Counted from the stretch's first letter, positions 24,611-38,380 are shown. The stretch: DNA of 64,000 nucleotides from Prunella strophiata (GCA_036583965.1 JAZBQD010000015.1:89515809-89579808), one strand, 5' to 3'. Program-made: numbers and translations. Notes: a model not told the origin generated them from the letters alone.

Positions 24611-26892
24611 CACTTAAGTTAGGAAAAAACGGGAAGAAACCATAGCTTTAACAAAATACCTGATAAATCGTTCACTTTTCATGTTGTTGAAAAAGAAGAA
24701 TGGCTCATAATTCATGCATTTTTTTTTAAAATAGCATTTAGCACATAGGAAGGAGGCATGGTCATTATAGAAGGGAGAAATATTTCATATTGGGGGGGTG
24801 GGATAAAATATGACTATATTTGTGACAGGACACAAATGAGTGTCCTGTTATGCAGACAAACTTGAATTTTTCATTTAATAAGATGCATTTAGAGAGCACC
24901 TGGGGAAGCAAATGTCTGCCCATAATTGCACACCAGCAACCAAATTTCTGTCACACATCACTAGGTTTTGCAAGTAACCCTGCTGGACAGATGCACTGAA
25001 TTTACAAGAGTGTGAGGGCAGGAATTTAGCCAGTGACCTGTCTGAGGGCACTTTTCAGGCTGCTTTTCCACTTCCTTCTTGCTCCAAATTCAAGCTGAAC
25101 GTTAGTCAGGCTGGATGGTTGCCACCTCTGTCTTATCAAAGATCTGTTTTGACTGTCTCTAAAGCTGTGCAGGAGGCATGAAAATTGTCCTCTATGTCCA
25201 GCATATTTATGGCAACACTCTGGGCCCAGAAAAAGGGGCTGCAGTGACAAATGCTCTTCTGACACTCAGAAAAAAAATGTAGCAGTTTGAATTCTGCATT
25301 AAGAACAAATGCAGAATATATGCACCTAAACATTACCCTGCCTGACAGGTGCTGCTCAAAGCTACACAAGGTAAATAGCTTTGAACAGGCACTGCAGTTT
25401 AAACCTACCTCAGCTCTGAACAGAGGTGGCTTCCTGTGATGAACAGACTAAATCTGTGCTTACAGGCCAATTTACAAATGTTTTGAATTACCTGATTGGT
25501 TTCATCTTGCTGGGGTGATGACCTCTGCTAGACCCTAGCTCTGCCTCCATGCCCACCCTGGCTGCTCCACAGTAGATCTCACACTGGGATCAGAGGTGAA
25601 CAATTACAACAAATGAATGTCCCCAAGACAGGCACAGTCACATCTCCATCGAGCTGAAACATTCCTTACTGTGGCGGGAAGAATATCACATGCAATTTCA
25701 CTGATAAAATCCAATATTTTCTCCCTGCCTCTACTACAATAATTGCAATAGGCTTTTATAAGCTTCATTCCAAGATAAGTGCGGTAAATGAAACTAACCC
25801 ACCTGTAAGAGGAGCTGCTCAGTTTTAGCTACATTTAACTCCATGACCATTCTGCAGAGGAGAATCTCTTTGCTCCACTCACTGAAGAAGAGGGGGCAGG
25901 GAGCTCTGTTCCCCTATCTCCTATCACTTAGAACAGAAAAATAGTTTCAAATTACTGTGGGAACTATAATGGCCATTACTACCTACAGATGGTAAGTCCT
26001 ATGAATAGAAATAAATTAGCTTAGAAGCGGAGTAATGCAGCTATTACAAAGAAACTGATGGGAAGTAAAAAAAGGGGGAAAGGTAGCAAGGAAACTGATG
26101 GGAAGTAAAGAAAAATTCTTTATATTGCTCAGATACATTTCCCTATACTACAAAAGTGTGACTAAAGCTTTTACTGAATCCAAACTGAACCTTACTGTCA
26201 TCTTGGGAGGGATTTGGTTATGGCAGGAAATTTAACATCTCTGCAATTATAACCTCAGATATGAGCAACAGTTGTGTCTTCCTCTGACAGCTAGTCATGT
26301 TCTATGTAGCTCATATCCCTTAGTTGTCCAGGAAATAAATGGTGCCTTTATTTACATTTTTGTTGCTATTGATGTTAATTATCTGCATGCCATCATTTTT
26401 TTACTTCAGGGAACACTCCACCCCCAACTCAAATACCTTCCTAAATTTGTTTATACCAGAGAGAGCAGGGCTGTGGGTCTTCATCCTGGACTCAACCAAG
26501 TAATACCTGAATGAAAATCTATGTAGCTCAGTAATCACTTCAGTTATTTCCTACAGTGAAAGAAGAGGTACAGATGACTTGATAAAAAGCATAGCTGAGA
26601 TTTCACCTGGAAATACAGTACACCATTTAGGAAGAGGAGTTCAGAGCAGACCCATTAAAGGGTTACTGGGAGAACTGTGAAATGGCAAACATTATCAAAG
26701 AAGAGCAGACTAAAAAAGTTCAGTTTGTTTAGTCTAGCAAAATAAAGACTGAGAAGGGATATGGCTGTTTATGCTTTCTTTCAGGCCAGTCAAAAGCATG
26801 GTGCTACTGAAGTTCCAGGAAAAGCACTAGGACAAGAACAAATGGGAGTAAGCTCTCTTTTATAAAATCCTTTAATTCTGTGCTGCATTAGG

Positions 26893-27442
26893 AGGAGCAC
26901 TGCCAGCAGGTCAAGGGAGGTGATCCTACCCCAGCACTGGTGATGCTACACCTGGAATGCTGTGTCCAGTTTGGGGCTCTCCAGTACAAGAGGGACATGG
27001 ACATAATGGAGACAGTCCAGTGAAGGGCCACAAAGATGATTAAGGCTCTGGAGCATCTCCTGAGAAGAAGCGCTGAGACAACTGGGGCTATTTAGCATGG
27101 AGAAGACTCAAAGGGAAGAATCTTATCAATGTATAGATACATCTGAAGATGGGTGCAAGGAAGAGGGAGCCAGGCTGTCTTTAGTGGTGCCCAGTGACAG
27201 GCCAGGAGGCAATGGGCACACACTGAAACACAAGATGTTCCCTCTGAACATTGGGAAATACTTTTTCACTGTGAAGGTGACTCACTACTGGCACAGGTTT
27301 CCCACAGAGGTTGTAGAGGCTTCATCCTCAAAAGCTATCTGGACACAGTCCTGTGCAACCAGGTGGCCCTGCTTGGAAGGGCAGTTGGACCATATGGGTT
27401 CCAAAGGTCCCTGCCAACCTCAATCTTTCTGTGCTTCTGTCT
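26893..27442 (+). mobile_element. CR1 LINE 3' fragment, sense orientation
   Basis: The order of blocks is typical of the 3' part of avian CR1: CTGTGTCCAGTTTGGGGCTC, AGGGCCACAAAGATGATTAA, CTTATCAATGTAT, GTGGTGCCCAGTGACAGG, GGCAATGGGCACA and AGGTCCCTGCCAACCTCAA. The end near CTTTCTGTG fits a worn CR1 3' terminal repeat. It is 5'-truncated, as most CR1 copies are. The open frame from 27,097 to 27,456 is a remnant of this element, not a host gene. Confidence 0.9.
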
Positions 27443-30400
27443 CAGGCTGGAAATGAATTGACTTCTCAGAGGAATTGACCCTCAGAGGAATGAATGGCTT
27501 CTTACACAGAAGACCAGAGGACTAAATTAAGCTAATTTTAAGAGTGAGCTGACTGGGTTAAGTGACGTGATAGCACAGAATCTTTCCTGCTGACCCTACC
27601 AGACATGTGCCACTATACAGTCTTTAAACATCATGGCGATGATAATATTTTATGGTAGTGGAAAGGGAAGGGAAAGGAAACAGTTTTGTACTCTTAAAAA
27701 GTAAGATCACAAGGTCCCAAAGGAGCTGACATCACCTATCTGTGGTTAATATAACTATTAAGTTATTAAAAGGGATTGATGTTAAATTAATAGAGATTTT
27801 CCCTTTTTTTTTCTTTCCTTTTTCTCCTATGTATTAGTAGAAATCAGATGCTTTGATTAAGTAAAAACAAAGTGCCGCAGCTGGTTTGTGAAGTTATTTA
27901 CAATTTAAATCAGTAGGCAGGCCCCAGTGAACTGAAGGAAAGGACAACCCTGCCATTATTCCCCCTACCCAGAAAGCTCTTGCCCCTCTTCATCTTTATG
28001 ATTAGGAATGTCTGGTATGCAAGCACCACTCCAGCACATCCATGCCGTTCTCTTGTGACTGCAAGTCCCAAATTGAGATTAAGGGCACTTTTGAGCAGGG
28101 AGTTGGCTTACAAACATTGTCCAGAGCATCACTAATTATTATGCACTTGCTAAGTGCAAGGTGTGTGCCTATCCACAGGTAGGAAAAGTGAGTCTGCAGC
28201 CTTCAAGTGCCTTCAGTTAGCAAACAGATACTACATGCAGTCTGTCAAACACACAGCAGTGCTCAGATGCTGTCTTCAGAGGTGAGCCTTATGCTCAGAA
28301 GGGATGAGTGGGAAAGCTGTAAATATAAACAGCCCGATTAGTGGCAGCAGCCTCTTGGAACAAAAGAACAGCTTTCGTGTTAACCCTTCTGCACTTAGTC
28401 ACAGTCTCCTTGTAGGTTTACTTTCTGCTTTGAGAGAGAAGCTGAACTTTGCTGGCTACCATGGGAGAGACTTGGAAATGGGGCCCTGCCCCTGGGAGGA
28501 AGAGGAGGGTGGGGAGGGAGGAGTACATCCACCAGGCTTGCTTACTAAGTAAGCTGAGCTGTTAACCATGCTGGCCAAGCCAAAATTCCTCCTTACGCAA
28601 TTACTTTTTAGCAATGCCTGCAAATAAGCACTCTAGCCAAACATGTTATCTTCATAAAGTGTGGAGAAGGAAAGAAGCTCTTGCTTGAAAGAGATTAGAA
28701 AGGAGAACAGTACACACGGGCACGTCAGCAAAGTAAGGAAGCTGAGTGAGGCAAAACCTTGAGAGGAGATGGAATTGTGTTTGTTAAAACACATGGAAGT
28801 CAGCTCAGCACAAATCTTGGATCTGTATGCTGTCTATTGAAGTCATCAGGAAGACTCACCTTAAGTTGAGCAGGTTTCATCAGCTCCTGTAGAAGGTAGA
28901 AACAAGGTAGTGCTGAAGGTGCTAATTAAGGTGCATAACAAGACTTATGATCTTTTATTTCGAAAACAAAACACCCCATCATTTCTCCTCCCCGTTCTCT
29001 CCAGACTGAAGAAAACATACCAAAAACAATAATCTCATAACTACCACCACCACCAAAATTAAAAACATACCAAAAATAATAATCTCATAACTACCACCAC
29101 TACCAAATTATCAGCACCACTACCAATTATCAGCAACAGCTCATACTCTCATTTGTCTTTTGAAGACTGTCAAAGAGAGCAACCACTGGGTATCCTTTGT
29201 TGTCATGTCACTTCAAGTTTTATCTTCTTTAACACATGACAAAAGGCTTGCTCTTTGCAGGTAAAAATATAAATTGAAGAACAGATGGCCTATGGAAGCT
29301 TCCAAGCTTCTTGTGGGTTGTCTACACCAGCATTTGATATGAAAACTCAGACCAGTTATAGCAATCACCCACAAAATCCAATACATGTCATGGTCACTGG
29401 GACCAGCCTGCTGCCATTGCAGAGGACTGAAAAAAACCCCAACAAACCAGTGACTTGCAAGTTAGTGACTTCTGATTTAATTTTTCCCACAGTCACTCTT
29501 ACAAATGGAGCTGCACAGGAGGAGTTGGGGTAGAAGGATTCCTAAAACTGTTAGTCCACACAGTTTTAATTGTACAGTCCTTCACCCTCTTCTCTCCTGT
29601 AATAAAGCTTGCATTGCCTGTCTCCCAAAGGCATTCCCTGAATGACTTAGGTCCTTTCCCACCATTCATATTGTGATCTGAGGTTTCCTCCCTTTAATCT
29701 GACAGCAAAGATGAAAGGCTGTTTTAGAAAAGAAACACGGCAAAACCAAAACATGGACAGAACCTCTGGGGGAATTAACCTTTTTTCTGAAATCAAAGTG
29801 GTGAGGAACACACATGTACACCACAGTTTGAACAACAGCTAATGAGAAATACAGTTTGGGAATGAACTAAACCAGCTGGGAATAGTGGGTAAGGGCTGCA
29901 CAGAAATCACAAATCGGAACAATGTGATTGAAATTCAGAAATCAAAACTTTAGCCTTATTATAAAGAACACTGACTTGAGGTTTAAGTCAAGTCAAACAA
30001 AAGGGTGAAAGTCCATGGCTTGATAATAGATGTCTGATAATAATTCAGTTGCATGGCTTTTATTTTTCCAGTGAGACAGATACAAGAAAGACAAGATTTA
30101 CTTCTGCCTTCAAGGTACACTTTTCTCACTTTTCTAAGTGGTTTGGGTTTTGGGTTTGTTTTTTTTTTTTTTTTTCTTTTTAATCTCAGTAACACTGACA
30201 CAGTGGAAATATGTGAAATATAGTATCAGCTGCATTTTAATGATAATATCATCCAAGTACTGAACAGCTTTATGAACATCACAAAATGAACTACAAAAAG
30301 CTCTAATTCTGGGCCTGGGGTAACGTCAATTTCACTTTGCCATACTAGGGAAGAAATGGTGCACTTTTCACTTGGTCTTTAAAAGGCAGCAATCCTTCTT

Positions 30401-33400
30401 GCAAAATAAAACTAAAAGTGGCTAACTACCCTGCAGCCTTAGAAATCTTTTCACACAGTCTTCTTGGGACTAGAACCTACAGTGTAATCTCTACTACCGT
30501 GTAAACACCATACCTTTTCTAACCTGCTGGCTAAGACTAAATACCTCCTCTGGAGGATCTGCAAGACATGTTCAGGTATAAGGTCTCCACTGAAGCTGGT
30601 CCAAAGTGGGTCTTGCCCCAGCTTGTTGGTTACTGAGCAACTGCACATGCCAAAAGGGAAGTGTGGTATTGCTCCACTCAGTCTAAAGGACTGTTAAGAA
30701 CCTAGCAAGGGTTCAGTATATTATGAAAGAATAAGAAAAGCCAAACTATTACAATAAATTTCTTTCACAGAGGATTTCTGATGCTGAAAATCATAATTGC
30801 TTATAATACATTCTAAACATGCACAGGGGCTTTCAGCACATAAAACCCCAAAGCAGCATTCCCAGAAACTTGTCATCATAAAGTCTGCTGCAAAGAAAAC
30901 TTTCTCCAGGGCAAACCTCTGCACTAGCCTGAATCTCCCTGACTTCAAGTCCAGTCCTGCAGCATTTATTTATGTGGACAATTCCATTTGCAGTACTCAT
31001 GACTGCACAGATAAACTGCTCATGACAGAGCAAGCCTCAACTCAAACAAGTCAGTTCAAGTGATATTAGGAGTAGAAAAGGACTAATACACGTACTTTAA
31101 ATACTTCTGGCTCCATAACATCATGCTGTAAGTTGAGGGGAAGTTGGCAGAGAACTCACTGAAGAGCCCTATTTCCTACCTAATTAAGGACAAGTGACAG
31201 ATAAGGGAGCCAGGCACATCCTTTTCATATTAAAGTGATTATATATTTTTAATACTTAATCTGTCTGACTCTTTTTGCTAAATTTCTTATAAAGCATATT
31301 TTAATGACATTATATTTCTTCTCATGGTAGTGCCTTAGTCTGTGATAGTAAAAGACACAATTGTTCTTTGTTTCTTATTTTTAGTACAGATCAGTAGTTA
31401 CTAAATACCGGTTAATACTGGTTAAGTTCCATGGTCCATATTATTCAGGAACTCATGCTAGGTGAGTATCAAACGGGTTTTACCTTTCATCTATTAATAT
31501 TTGGGAAAATTCCCAGTAAGAATTACCTCTTGTGATTATGTAGGTGTATAGTTCTTTCAAGTTTTTTTTGGCTTTTTTTTTTGTTTGTTTGTTTTGTTTT
31601 TGTTTTTAAAAGCAAGCTTTGATAAAAAACATTTTATCTTTTTTTTTGGTTGGTTGGTTTTTCTTAGTATCTTCAGAGTTTTCTCAAAGTAAATTCTTCC
31701 TTTTTCTCAGTTATAATTTTAGATCTCTAATCCTATGTCTTGCCTAAAATTGCCTACCCTTTATTCATTACAAGGTATATAATGATATTTAAAGTATTTA
31801 AAATGGTTTACACAATCTCGTGACGAGCAATAGCTTTCTGATTTAAAAAACAATATATTCCATGAAAGCAGGATTTGTTCTCTCACCTCAACTCTCTACC
31901 CATATAGTGCTCACCTGTGAGCAAAGAATAAAAATTGCCTACATTAAGAGGGATCTTCAGAAAAATGCTACATATGTATTAATTCAATTACAGGGAGCAT
32001 ACTTCCCTAAAATGCCTAGTTTGCTCAAAATCTTTATTTCCTCCCACAGATTTTTGCTACAAATTAATAGACAATTAAAGTTACAAGTAACTGATAGCTC
32101 TCCTAAGGTTTGTCATCTCAAAAGTGTCTAATCGTAGCAGGAAAATCTGTTCAAATGCAGGTTATTCCTCTGACAGAGGTAAATACTAATCAAAAGGCAA
32201 CAGCCCTTATCATCTTGTCCTTTTTCCAGGCTGAAATGCTTCACCTCTTAAGAATGCATTCCTTTTACTGGAATGATGGGTGTGCTCTGACTTGGTGGAG
32301 TTCACCCTCTGCTTAAGCCACAGACACCTTGCATTAATTTTTTCTCCTTTTCAGAGTTGATCTCCTCCTTTCTATCCTCAATGTGAAACTTGAGCATTTC
32401 AATACTGAAACCACACACTGGAAGCAATTATCTAGGAATACATTGCGGTTTGGAAAAGTATTAATTTCCATGATTTGTAGGAAACACCAAAGGAATTAGT
32501 TACAAGATCATCAGTATAGTGTCAAAACTTCTTCCAAAATCAGGAAGACACCTCCCAGACAAGAGGGTGATTAAACACAGACTCTCCCTGCTTTATTAAG
32601 GTAACCTTTTGATGGGAACTCTAAGATCTAGCCTGAAGTCTGCCAAAGGCTTCCCTTGACTCTCAGCTCTCTTGTCTGCAGCTGCAGGGCCAAGACATTT
32701 GTATTGTGTTTGCCTTCACAGAGAGGTTGGAGCGCCAAGTTCGGGAATATCTCTAAATCTCTTGGAAAGCAGTAGTGAGAAAAAGGTGTAAGTGCAATGC
32801 ATCATCTGCTCCCTGAAGCTCTCCAGTATTAGAGTGCTTTGAAGCTGTCCAGGAGAGTCAGACATGCTACACAAAGGAGGCACTTTGGAGAAAGCCTGGA
32901 TGTTTATGTAACACTATCAAAGACACACTTGCTGTTCTCTGAAGGATCTGTCAGTTCTCCTGAGATGCCTGAATGAAGAGCGAGGTTTAGAACCCACTTG
33001 AAAAATATCTGTATTTTTGCTTTGCTCCTGTGGAGGCAAGCCATGACTCACAGGTGACATGTAAACTGTAAATGAGCCTCTGAGAAGAGTCAGGGGGAAA
33101 AAATCCCTAACACTGAAGAGAAGAAAAAGAAAAGTTCCTCCTGTGTGAGGTGCAACAGCACTGTGACCCATGGTCCCAGGGAAGAAAGCTGCTTTTTGAC
33201 CTCCATCAACCCTTCCAGAATTGAAAGGTCTCCTATATTATAGGCTATTATCTTGATGGACCTGCTCTATAACATCCTTAGTGGTTTGGGGGCTGGATGT
33301 TACAGGATCCCCTCTTCCCCTGAAATCAGTCCATATTAAAAAGTGCTACAGTGATGTTACATGCATGCTTTGGGAAAATATAAAGATCAAACTGATGTGC

Positions 33401-36265
33401 ACAGCAATGTGACTGGAGGGAATGGACAGGTGCTCAAATGGCACAATGGCCAAAATGAAATAAATTTTACTTCCCCCCCCCCCTTCTCCCTTATTCATCA
33501 ATCTGAAAAAAATATATTCTTTATCTAAAATTATTTTCTTACAAGCAAAACAAGAAATGTGTATGTTACAGAACATCATCTCAATACGCATTTCTGAAAC
33601 TCCTCTGACTCCTTTAATTCCTTAACACTGTAAACATACCCTGATATGTTTATATGCAACCAGAGATCAGTGCTTAAAAAAAACCAAATAAAATGGCAGT
33701 GTGTGTGTGTGTACAACAGACATAGCAATCTCTACTAGGGGCTGAAGACATGACACTAAAGGAAGACTGTCCATTATATTTATTTGGTTTTAATCCAATG
33801 GCTAGAACATGAGGTGCAGAAAGTTATGCAAAGGTGATGGATTTTTAAAAAAAACTCAACACTAATTTTCACTGAAGCATCTAGACACAGTCCTATATTC
33901 CTTTCTAAATGGAATGGCCACCACTCTTTTCCAAAGGTAAGCACACATCTAGCTATCCCCATTCCAAGCACACCCAGTCAGACCCCAAACCTAAGAAATC
34001 AGTTCAAGCACAGGCCCTTCAATATTTGCCATCCCTCTCTCAGAACACAAGATTTTGTGTCAAAAGAAAGATTTCAGCTTTACTGCTGCATTTCCCCTTA
34101 AGCACCAAAGAACTCAAAATTTTTAATATTTGGTTTTATACAGTTCATTATGGCTTCTCAATTTAGGCACCTGCATTAAATTAATTAAGGCAGAATTGGT
34201 TCCTTTGATGCAATGTTGTACAACACTAAGCACCAAGCCATAGATTAAAAAGAAAACAGTTGCATTGTTCACAGAAGTTTACATTTGTTTTCAGTGGGTA
34301 GGTAAAGCAGAGACTGCAGGAGAGGGCACAAAAAAAATAAAAATTCTATTAGGTAGAATAAGGTCCCAAAGTTTATTTTTCTTACAAACCCAAAAATCAA
34401 GTGATTCCTAGTTACCAAAGGGGTCAGGAACAGAATAGGCAACAACGGGCGTTTTTGTAAATTTTAAAACAGTATGAGTCAAATGTTTAAAAATCTGCAC
34501 TTCAACTGCTGGAAAGTTGCCTGCATGGCAGTAGGTCCTAGGAAATTTTCCCATCCATGAATTTAGTAGCAAAAATAAGCTCATAGTACACACAAAGGTT
34601 TGAGAAGATGAAAGCTCACAGCCCATGATTCAGAGGAAGCATTACTGTGACAAAGTATTAATTATGTATGAATACAGCATTGATGGCATTGCATGCATTT
34701 TGACACACAGCAGTCCCCCAAAGGAAGTGTTATCTAATTGGTTCTATCAAAGGCAGATGTCCTCCTTGGCATCTAGAAAGGAATATATAATCCAGGGGTC
34801 TCCTTCTCTGAGTAAATTTCCTTCCTGACCTTCCCAACTGGGCTCCTGCTCAGGGCCATACAGCTCGTACTGCAGAACAGCCAAGGAGGATTTCTGGTTC
34901 TTCCAAAGGCACTTGCTGTCTGGCCAGGCAGTAAAGGCTGCGAAATACCAACTGTGCACATCCATATCACTTTTCAATAGCAAAAAATGGCCCTACAAGA
35001 ACTTCTGCAGGATATCACCAAACTGAAGAAGAAACCATCTACAGGGCAACTGCAATACAGAAATGGTGTTGTAACAAGGAAACACACGATGGAAAAACAT
35101 GAGGAATTATCACTAAATTATTAAAATATAGAAGTAAGCAAATCACACTTTATTGGCAGGTCATTGTTCAATTAACCTTTACAAATAGCTGCAATTAATA
35201 GATTTGTTTTGTTTATATAAATGTTGACATGAGACAGATTAACACATTGGCTGAATTAGAGGGCTAAATTGCTCCAATTTAATGCAAGTATTTGGTAAAT
35301 CACTGGTGCTGTAACACATGCAGTTATTAAATGCCCTGAAGTCAGACCAAAAGCCAGATAAAAAATTTACTGATAGACTGCCAGTGAATTTCAAATTACA
35401 TTAGTTAATATTAATGATTTCAATTACCAAAAAAGAGAAATTACCGCAAAAAGTTTTATGCCATTTTAACCTACTCATCTCTACCTCAGTTAGCATTTAC
35501 ATCTAACTTCATTTTAATGCTGAACCATCTAAGTAATCATTTTAAAAGCACATAAATGCCTAAAAATGCAGCAGTGACTTCTAGTGGGGATATTAAATCC
35601 TTCTCAAAATAAGTAATACGTACCATAATTTCCACTATGCAATAAGGCAAAAGGAATTGTGCCCACAGTAAAACTGTGAGAATATAATATTACTGCAAAT
35701 AAAGCAAGAGAATATGAACTGATCTAAAGCTCCTGTGTGTTCACAATCAACAAAATCTCATTTGGAAGCTATGAAAAAAAATAAGGCTTACCTCTTACTA
35801 ACAATTCAATTTGCAGTTGAATCGTGGGGTTGGGGAGTGCAAAAGCACCATGTTAATTACAAAACAGGGGCAGGCAGTGCTGAAAACCTCCTACATGTAG
35901 CTGTGCTAGCAGTAGAGCCAACTCAAACCTACATACGCAGGAGTATTTGTGGTCTAAATGTGAATACTTCAAGAGACTTTTTAGGCAAAGCAGCCCATGC
36001 TGTGTCACCACACACCAGATTATCTCTAGGTAGACACAGACTTGGGCATTTTAGAGGAAGACAAAATGCTCCAGTACAACATTAATAAAGGTGGGAATAA
36101 ACTAGCAGAGAAAAGAGTGCCCCAGAAATGCATTTTCCTGGAAAAAATAGACTTCAAACATTATTTCACTTCTCACAACTCACTCATCAGTGGTAGCTCC
36201 TCCATCCACAATTATTTTAGCTGGATTTATGCAACCTTGAATGGAGGCTTCCAATTCTCCTATCA
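27443..36265. other. Intergenic DNA between KIF13A and NHLRC1
   Basis: No gene is recognised. The stretch contains T-rich tracts at 30,159-30,181 and 31,560-31,670, a C9 run near 33,475, a short TG run near 33,700 and a two-unit tandem repeat at 29,012-29,110. It also holds a TAAT/ATTA-rich block at 35,100-35,560 that could be a conserved non-coding element. The open frames are short and not family-like. Confidence 0.6.
29012..29110 (+). repeat. Tandem duplication, 50-bp unit, two copies
   Basis: A 50-base unit starting AAAACATACCAAAAA and ending in CCACCAC-rich sequence is repeated once with few changes. A shorter partial repeat of about 20 bases (the TACCAATTATCAGCA words) follows to about 29,140. 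This is ordinary local replication slippage. Confidence 0.75.
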
Positions 36266-36269
36266 TTCT

Positions 36270-36590
36270 GTCATGTCATTATAGACACAGGATAAGATTA
36301 CAAGTTCTGAGATGTTACCTTGCTGTAGAAATTCTCATACCTTTTCTCAAGAGTAGTTCCTCACAAAGCTGACTCCATCCTCCTTCTTCACCACAGAACT
36401 GCTAACTGAATTCTGAACTGAATTCTGTCCCTCCTGCCTTGTTAGTCCATCCTTTTATATTACCCAGTGTCATTAGATGTACCTGTGCCCTATTAAGGGC
36501 ATACCTGTTCCAAATCTTTAGTAATTAGAACAGCTGCGACTCTTTAGGGGTGAAATTGCCTAATTACCTTCAGTACTGCCTCCCACACTG
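36270..36590 (+). repeat. Dispersed repeat, copy 2 (LTR-like)
   Basis: This is the partner of the repeat at 7.3 kb, same orientation, with nearly identical blocks through to the shared end CTCCCACAC. It differs by an internal 12-base duplication (AACTGAATTCTG twice, near 36,398-36,421) and by loss of part of the left side. The TATA-like TTTTATATTACCC block is kept. It is likely a solo LTR or other non-coding repeat of unknown family. Confidence 0.6.
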
Positions 36591-37031
36591 TCAAGGCAAT
36601 CTCATTCCTTGTGCACAATTCCTGGAAACAGTTCTGTCAGGAGTGTATCTATACTTAATTAAGAATAGTGATAACTATGTGCTGGGAAATGTAAATAAAT
36701 GATGTATCACTTTCACACGTGCTGGTCTTTGATTTCGTCTCAAAAAGAACCAAAACCACTTGGCTGTCAAGGCATGGAATAGTTTTAAAACGCTAAGTGA
36801 TTTGTTTGGTTGATTTCTTGTTGGCTACAGGCAGCAACAGCCAGATCCTCTCCCACAGGTAGGCAAGAGACGTGATACAAGTTTTCCAGGCAGCACGGCA
36901 TGTTGGTCAGAGGGTGATTTCACTCAAAACCCCAAAACCACCTCCTCCCTCCACTCCTACAAACTCCAGAACTCCGCATGCTTTATGGCCAGAAGCAGCT
37001 TGAGCCTGCAGCAGTAAGCATCTAATCCCAC

Positions 37032-38190
37032 TCAGGTAGAGCTATATACTTTCACTGAATGATCACCGCTGTCTAAAACGACGAGGCAATTGTTTGCCGT
37101 GTAAGTCAGTCCGACAGGATAAGAAAGCCCGTGGCTAATTAGAGGATTTAAGATGGGAAATTCCTCAGGTTTCCCTAAGCATATGACAGCCTGGCTACAA
37201 ACATCCGTTACTACAACACGACCTTCTTTGTCAAAGGCCACAGCCGTAGCATATATTCTGGAGGGGAAAACCAGGCTCAGACCGAAGCTGTCCATCTGGC
37301 CGATGAGATCCATCTCCGCACTGAGTATCGTCACTCGGGTGCTGCCCTTGCTCGGTCCTCGGGGTTTCAGGTGCTCTATTACCACGACAGCACCCGAGGT
37401 CTGGCAGACTGCAACCGCTCTGGGGCTGACAAGCCGGGACCGGATCATCTGACACTTCTTTAATTCCCCCCTCTGGAAGTCGGCCGCCAAGCGGTACAGC
37501 GCGCCCGCCTCCGAGTCGGTCACGGATTACTTCGCTCTTGGGGGTGGCATCCAAGCCCCAGGGCAAACAGAAGCCTTCCCGGACAGCCAGGACGCCCCTT
37601 CCCTCAAAATTGAAGGCCTTCACGGAGCGGTCCCCGCTGTCGGTGACCACCACGTGCCCGTCCGACGTGACCGTCACATCGAGCGGATACTTGATGTCGT
37701 TGCTCGCGTCCCCCCGCTCCCCGAACCGCCGCAGGCAGAACCCGCTCGGCCCGAAGACGTGGATCCTCTTCTTGCCGTCGTGTGCCACTGCCAGGCGGCC
37801 CGACCCGGGGCAGGCCGCCACGCCGGTGGGGTTCACCAGCGACCCCCAGCCCCCCAGGCACAGCCGCAGCCCGAGCCCCGCGGGGGCCGCCGCCGCCCCT
37901 CCGCCGCTGCCGCCCCGGGCCGAGGCGAGGCCGCCGCCGGCGGGGCCCAGGAGCTCCAGCAGCTGCAGCAGCGGGCGGCAGTCGCTGGTCTCGGCGGCGC
38001 CGCAGAGCCGCCGGCAGAAGGGACACTCCAGCCTCTGGCGCTCGGCGCCCGCCAGGGCCCCCACGCAGCCCCGGCAGAGGACGTGCCCGCAGGGCAGGTT
38101 GAGCGGCCGCCGCGGCCCGTCGGGGCCGTACGGCTCGAAGCACACCCGGCACTCCAGCAGGCTCAGCTCCGCCTCGTCGTCCGCCGCCAT
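37032..38190 (-). CDS. NHLRC1: NHLRC1 (malin), RING E3 ubiquitin ligase; frame broken once
   Basis: Malin is an E3 ligase that acts with laforin on glycogen-metabolism proteins, and loss of the human gene causes Lafora disease. It is a single-coding-exon gene here as in mammals. From the ATG at 38,190 a C3HC4 RING finger is seen (C14, C17, C34, H36, C39, C42, C56, C59). A Gly/Ala-rich linker follows at about residues 75-100, then NHL-type beta-propeller repeats with the signatures LVNPTGVA, KYPLDVTVTSDGHVVVTDSG, FCLPWGLDATP and LGKPEEFP. The stop is at 37,034-37,032. One extra C at 37,524/37,525 shifts the frame between SEVI and VTDSEAGAL. Leaving it out gives about 385 residues against 395 in human. 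The rest is conserved, so a consensus error is more likely than a pseudogene. The RING-encoding half is very GC-rich. Confidence 0.93.
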
Positions 38191-38380
38191 CCCCGCCTGA
38201 GGAGAGCGGCAGAGCGGCCGCGGAGCCCCGGGCCCAGCGGGGCGGGCAGAGCGGGGCCGAGGCGGCCGCGCGCCCCCTGCGGGCCAGCGGGGGCGGAGCA
38301 GGGCCCGGGCCGCGCTTCCCGCCGGGACCGCGGAGTGTCCCGGGGCCCGCCGCTGCACCCGCACATCGCCGGTGCTCGTA
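37540..38380 (-). promoter_or_regulatory. NHLRC1: CpG island over NHLRC1 5' half and promoter
   Basis: Dense CpG and G/C runs cover the RING and linker coding sequence and about 190 bases upstream of the ATG, then stop sharply near 38,380. No TATA box is seen. The start site is probably within 38,200-38,370 but cannot be fixed from sequence alone. Confidence 0.6.

Larger units (their letters stand above)
21450..26890. other. Intergenic DNA upstream of KIF13A
   Basis: No conserved protein-coding exon is recognised. The part near the CpG island is mixed in composition, while 24,510-24,610 is a run of TATAAATAT-type low-complexity sequence. A cluster of two perfect palindromes lies at 23,333-23,470. 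Short direct repeats of GAAACTGATGGGAAGTAAA sit 40 bases apart at 26,051 and 26,091. Open frames are short and show no recognisable family. Confidence 0.6.

Noticed and set aside
27097..27456. 119-codon open frame
   Set aside because: It lies wholly inside a CR1 copy and reads through its 3' non-coding part.
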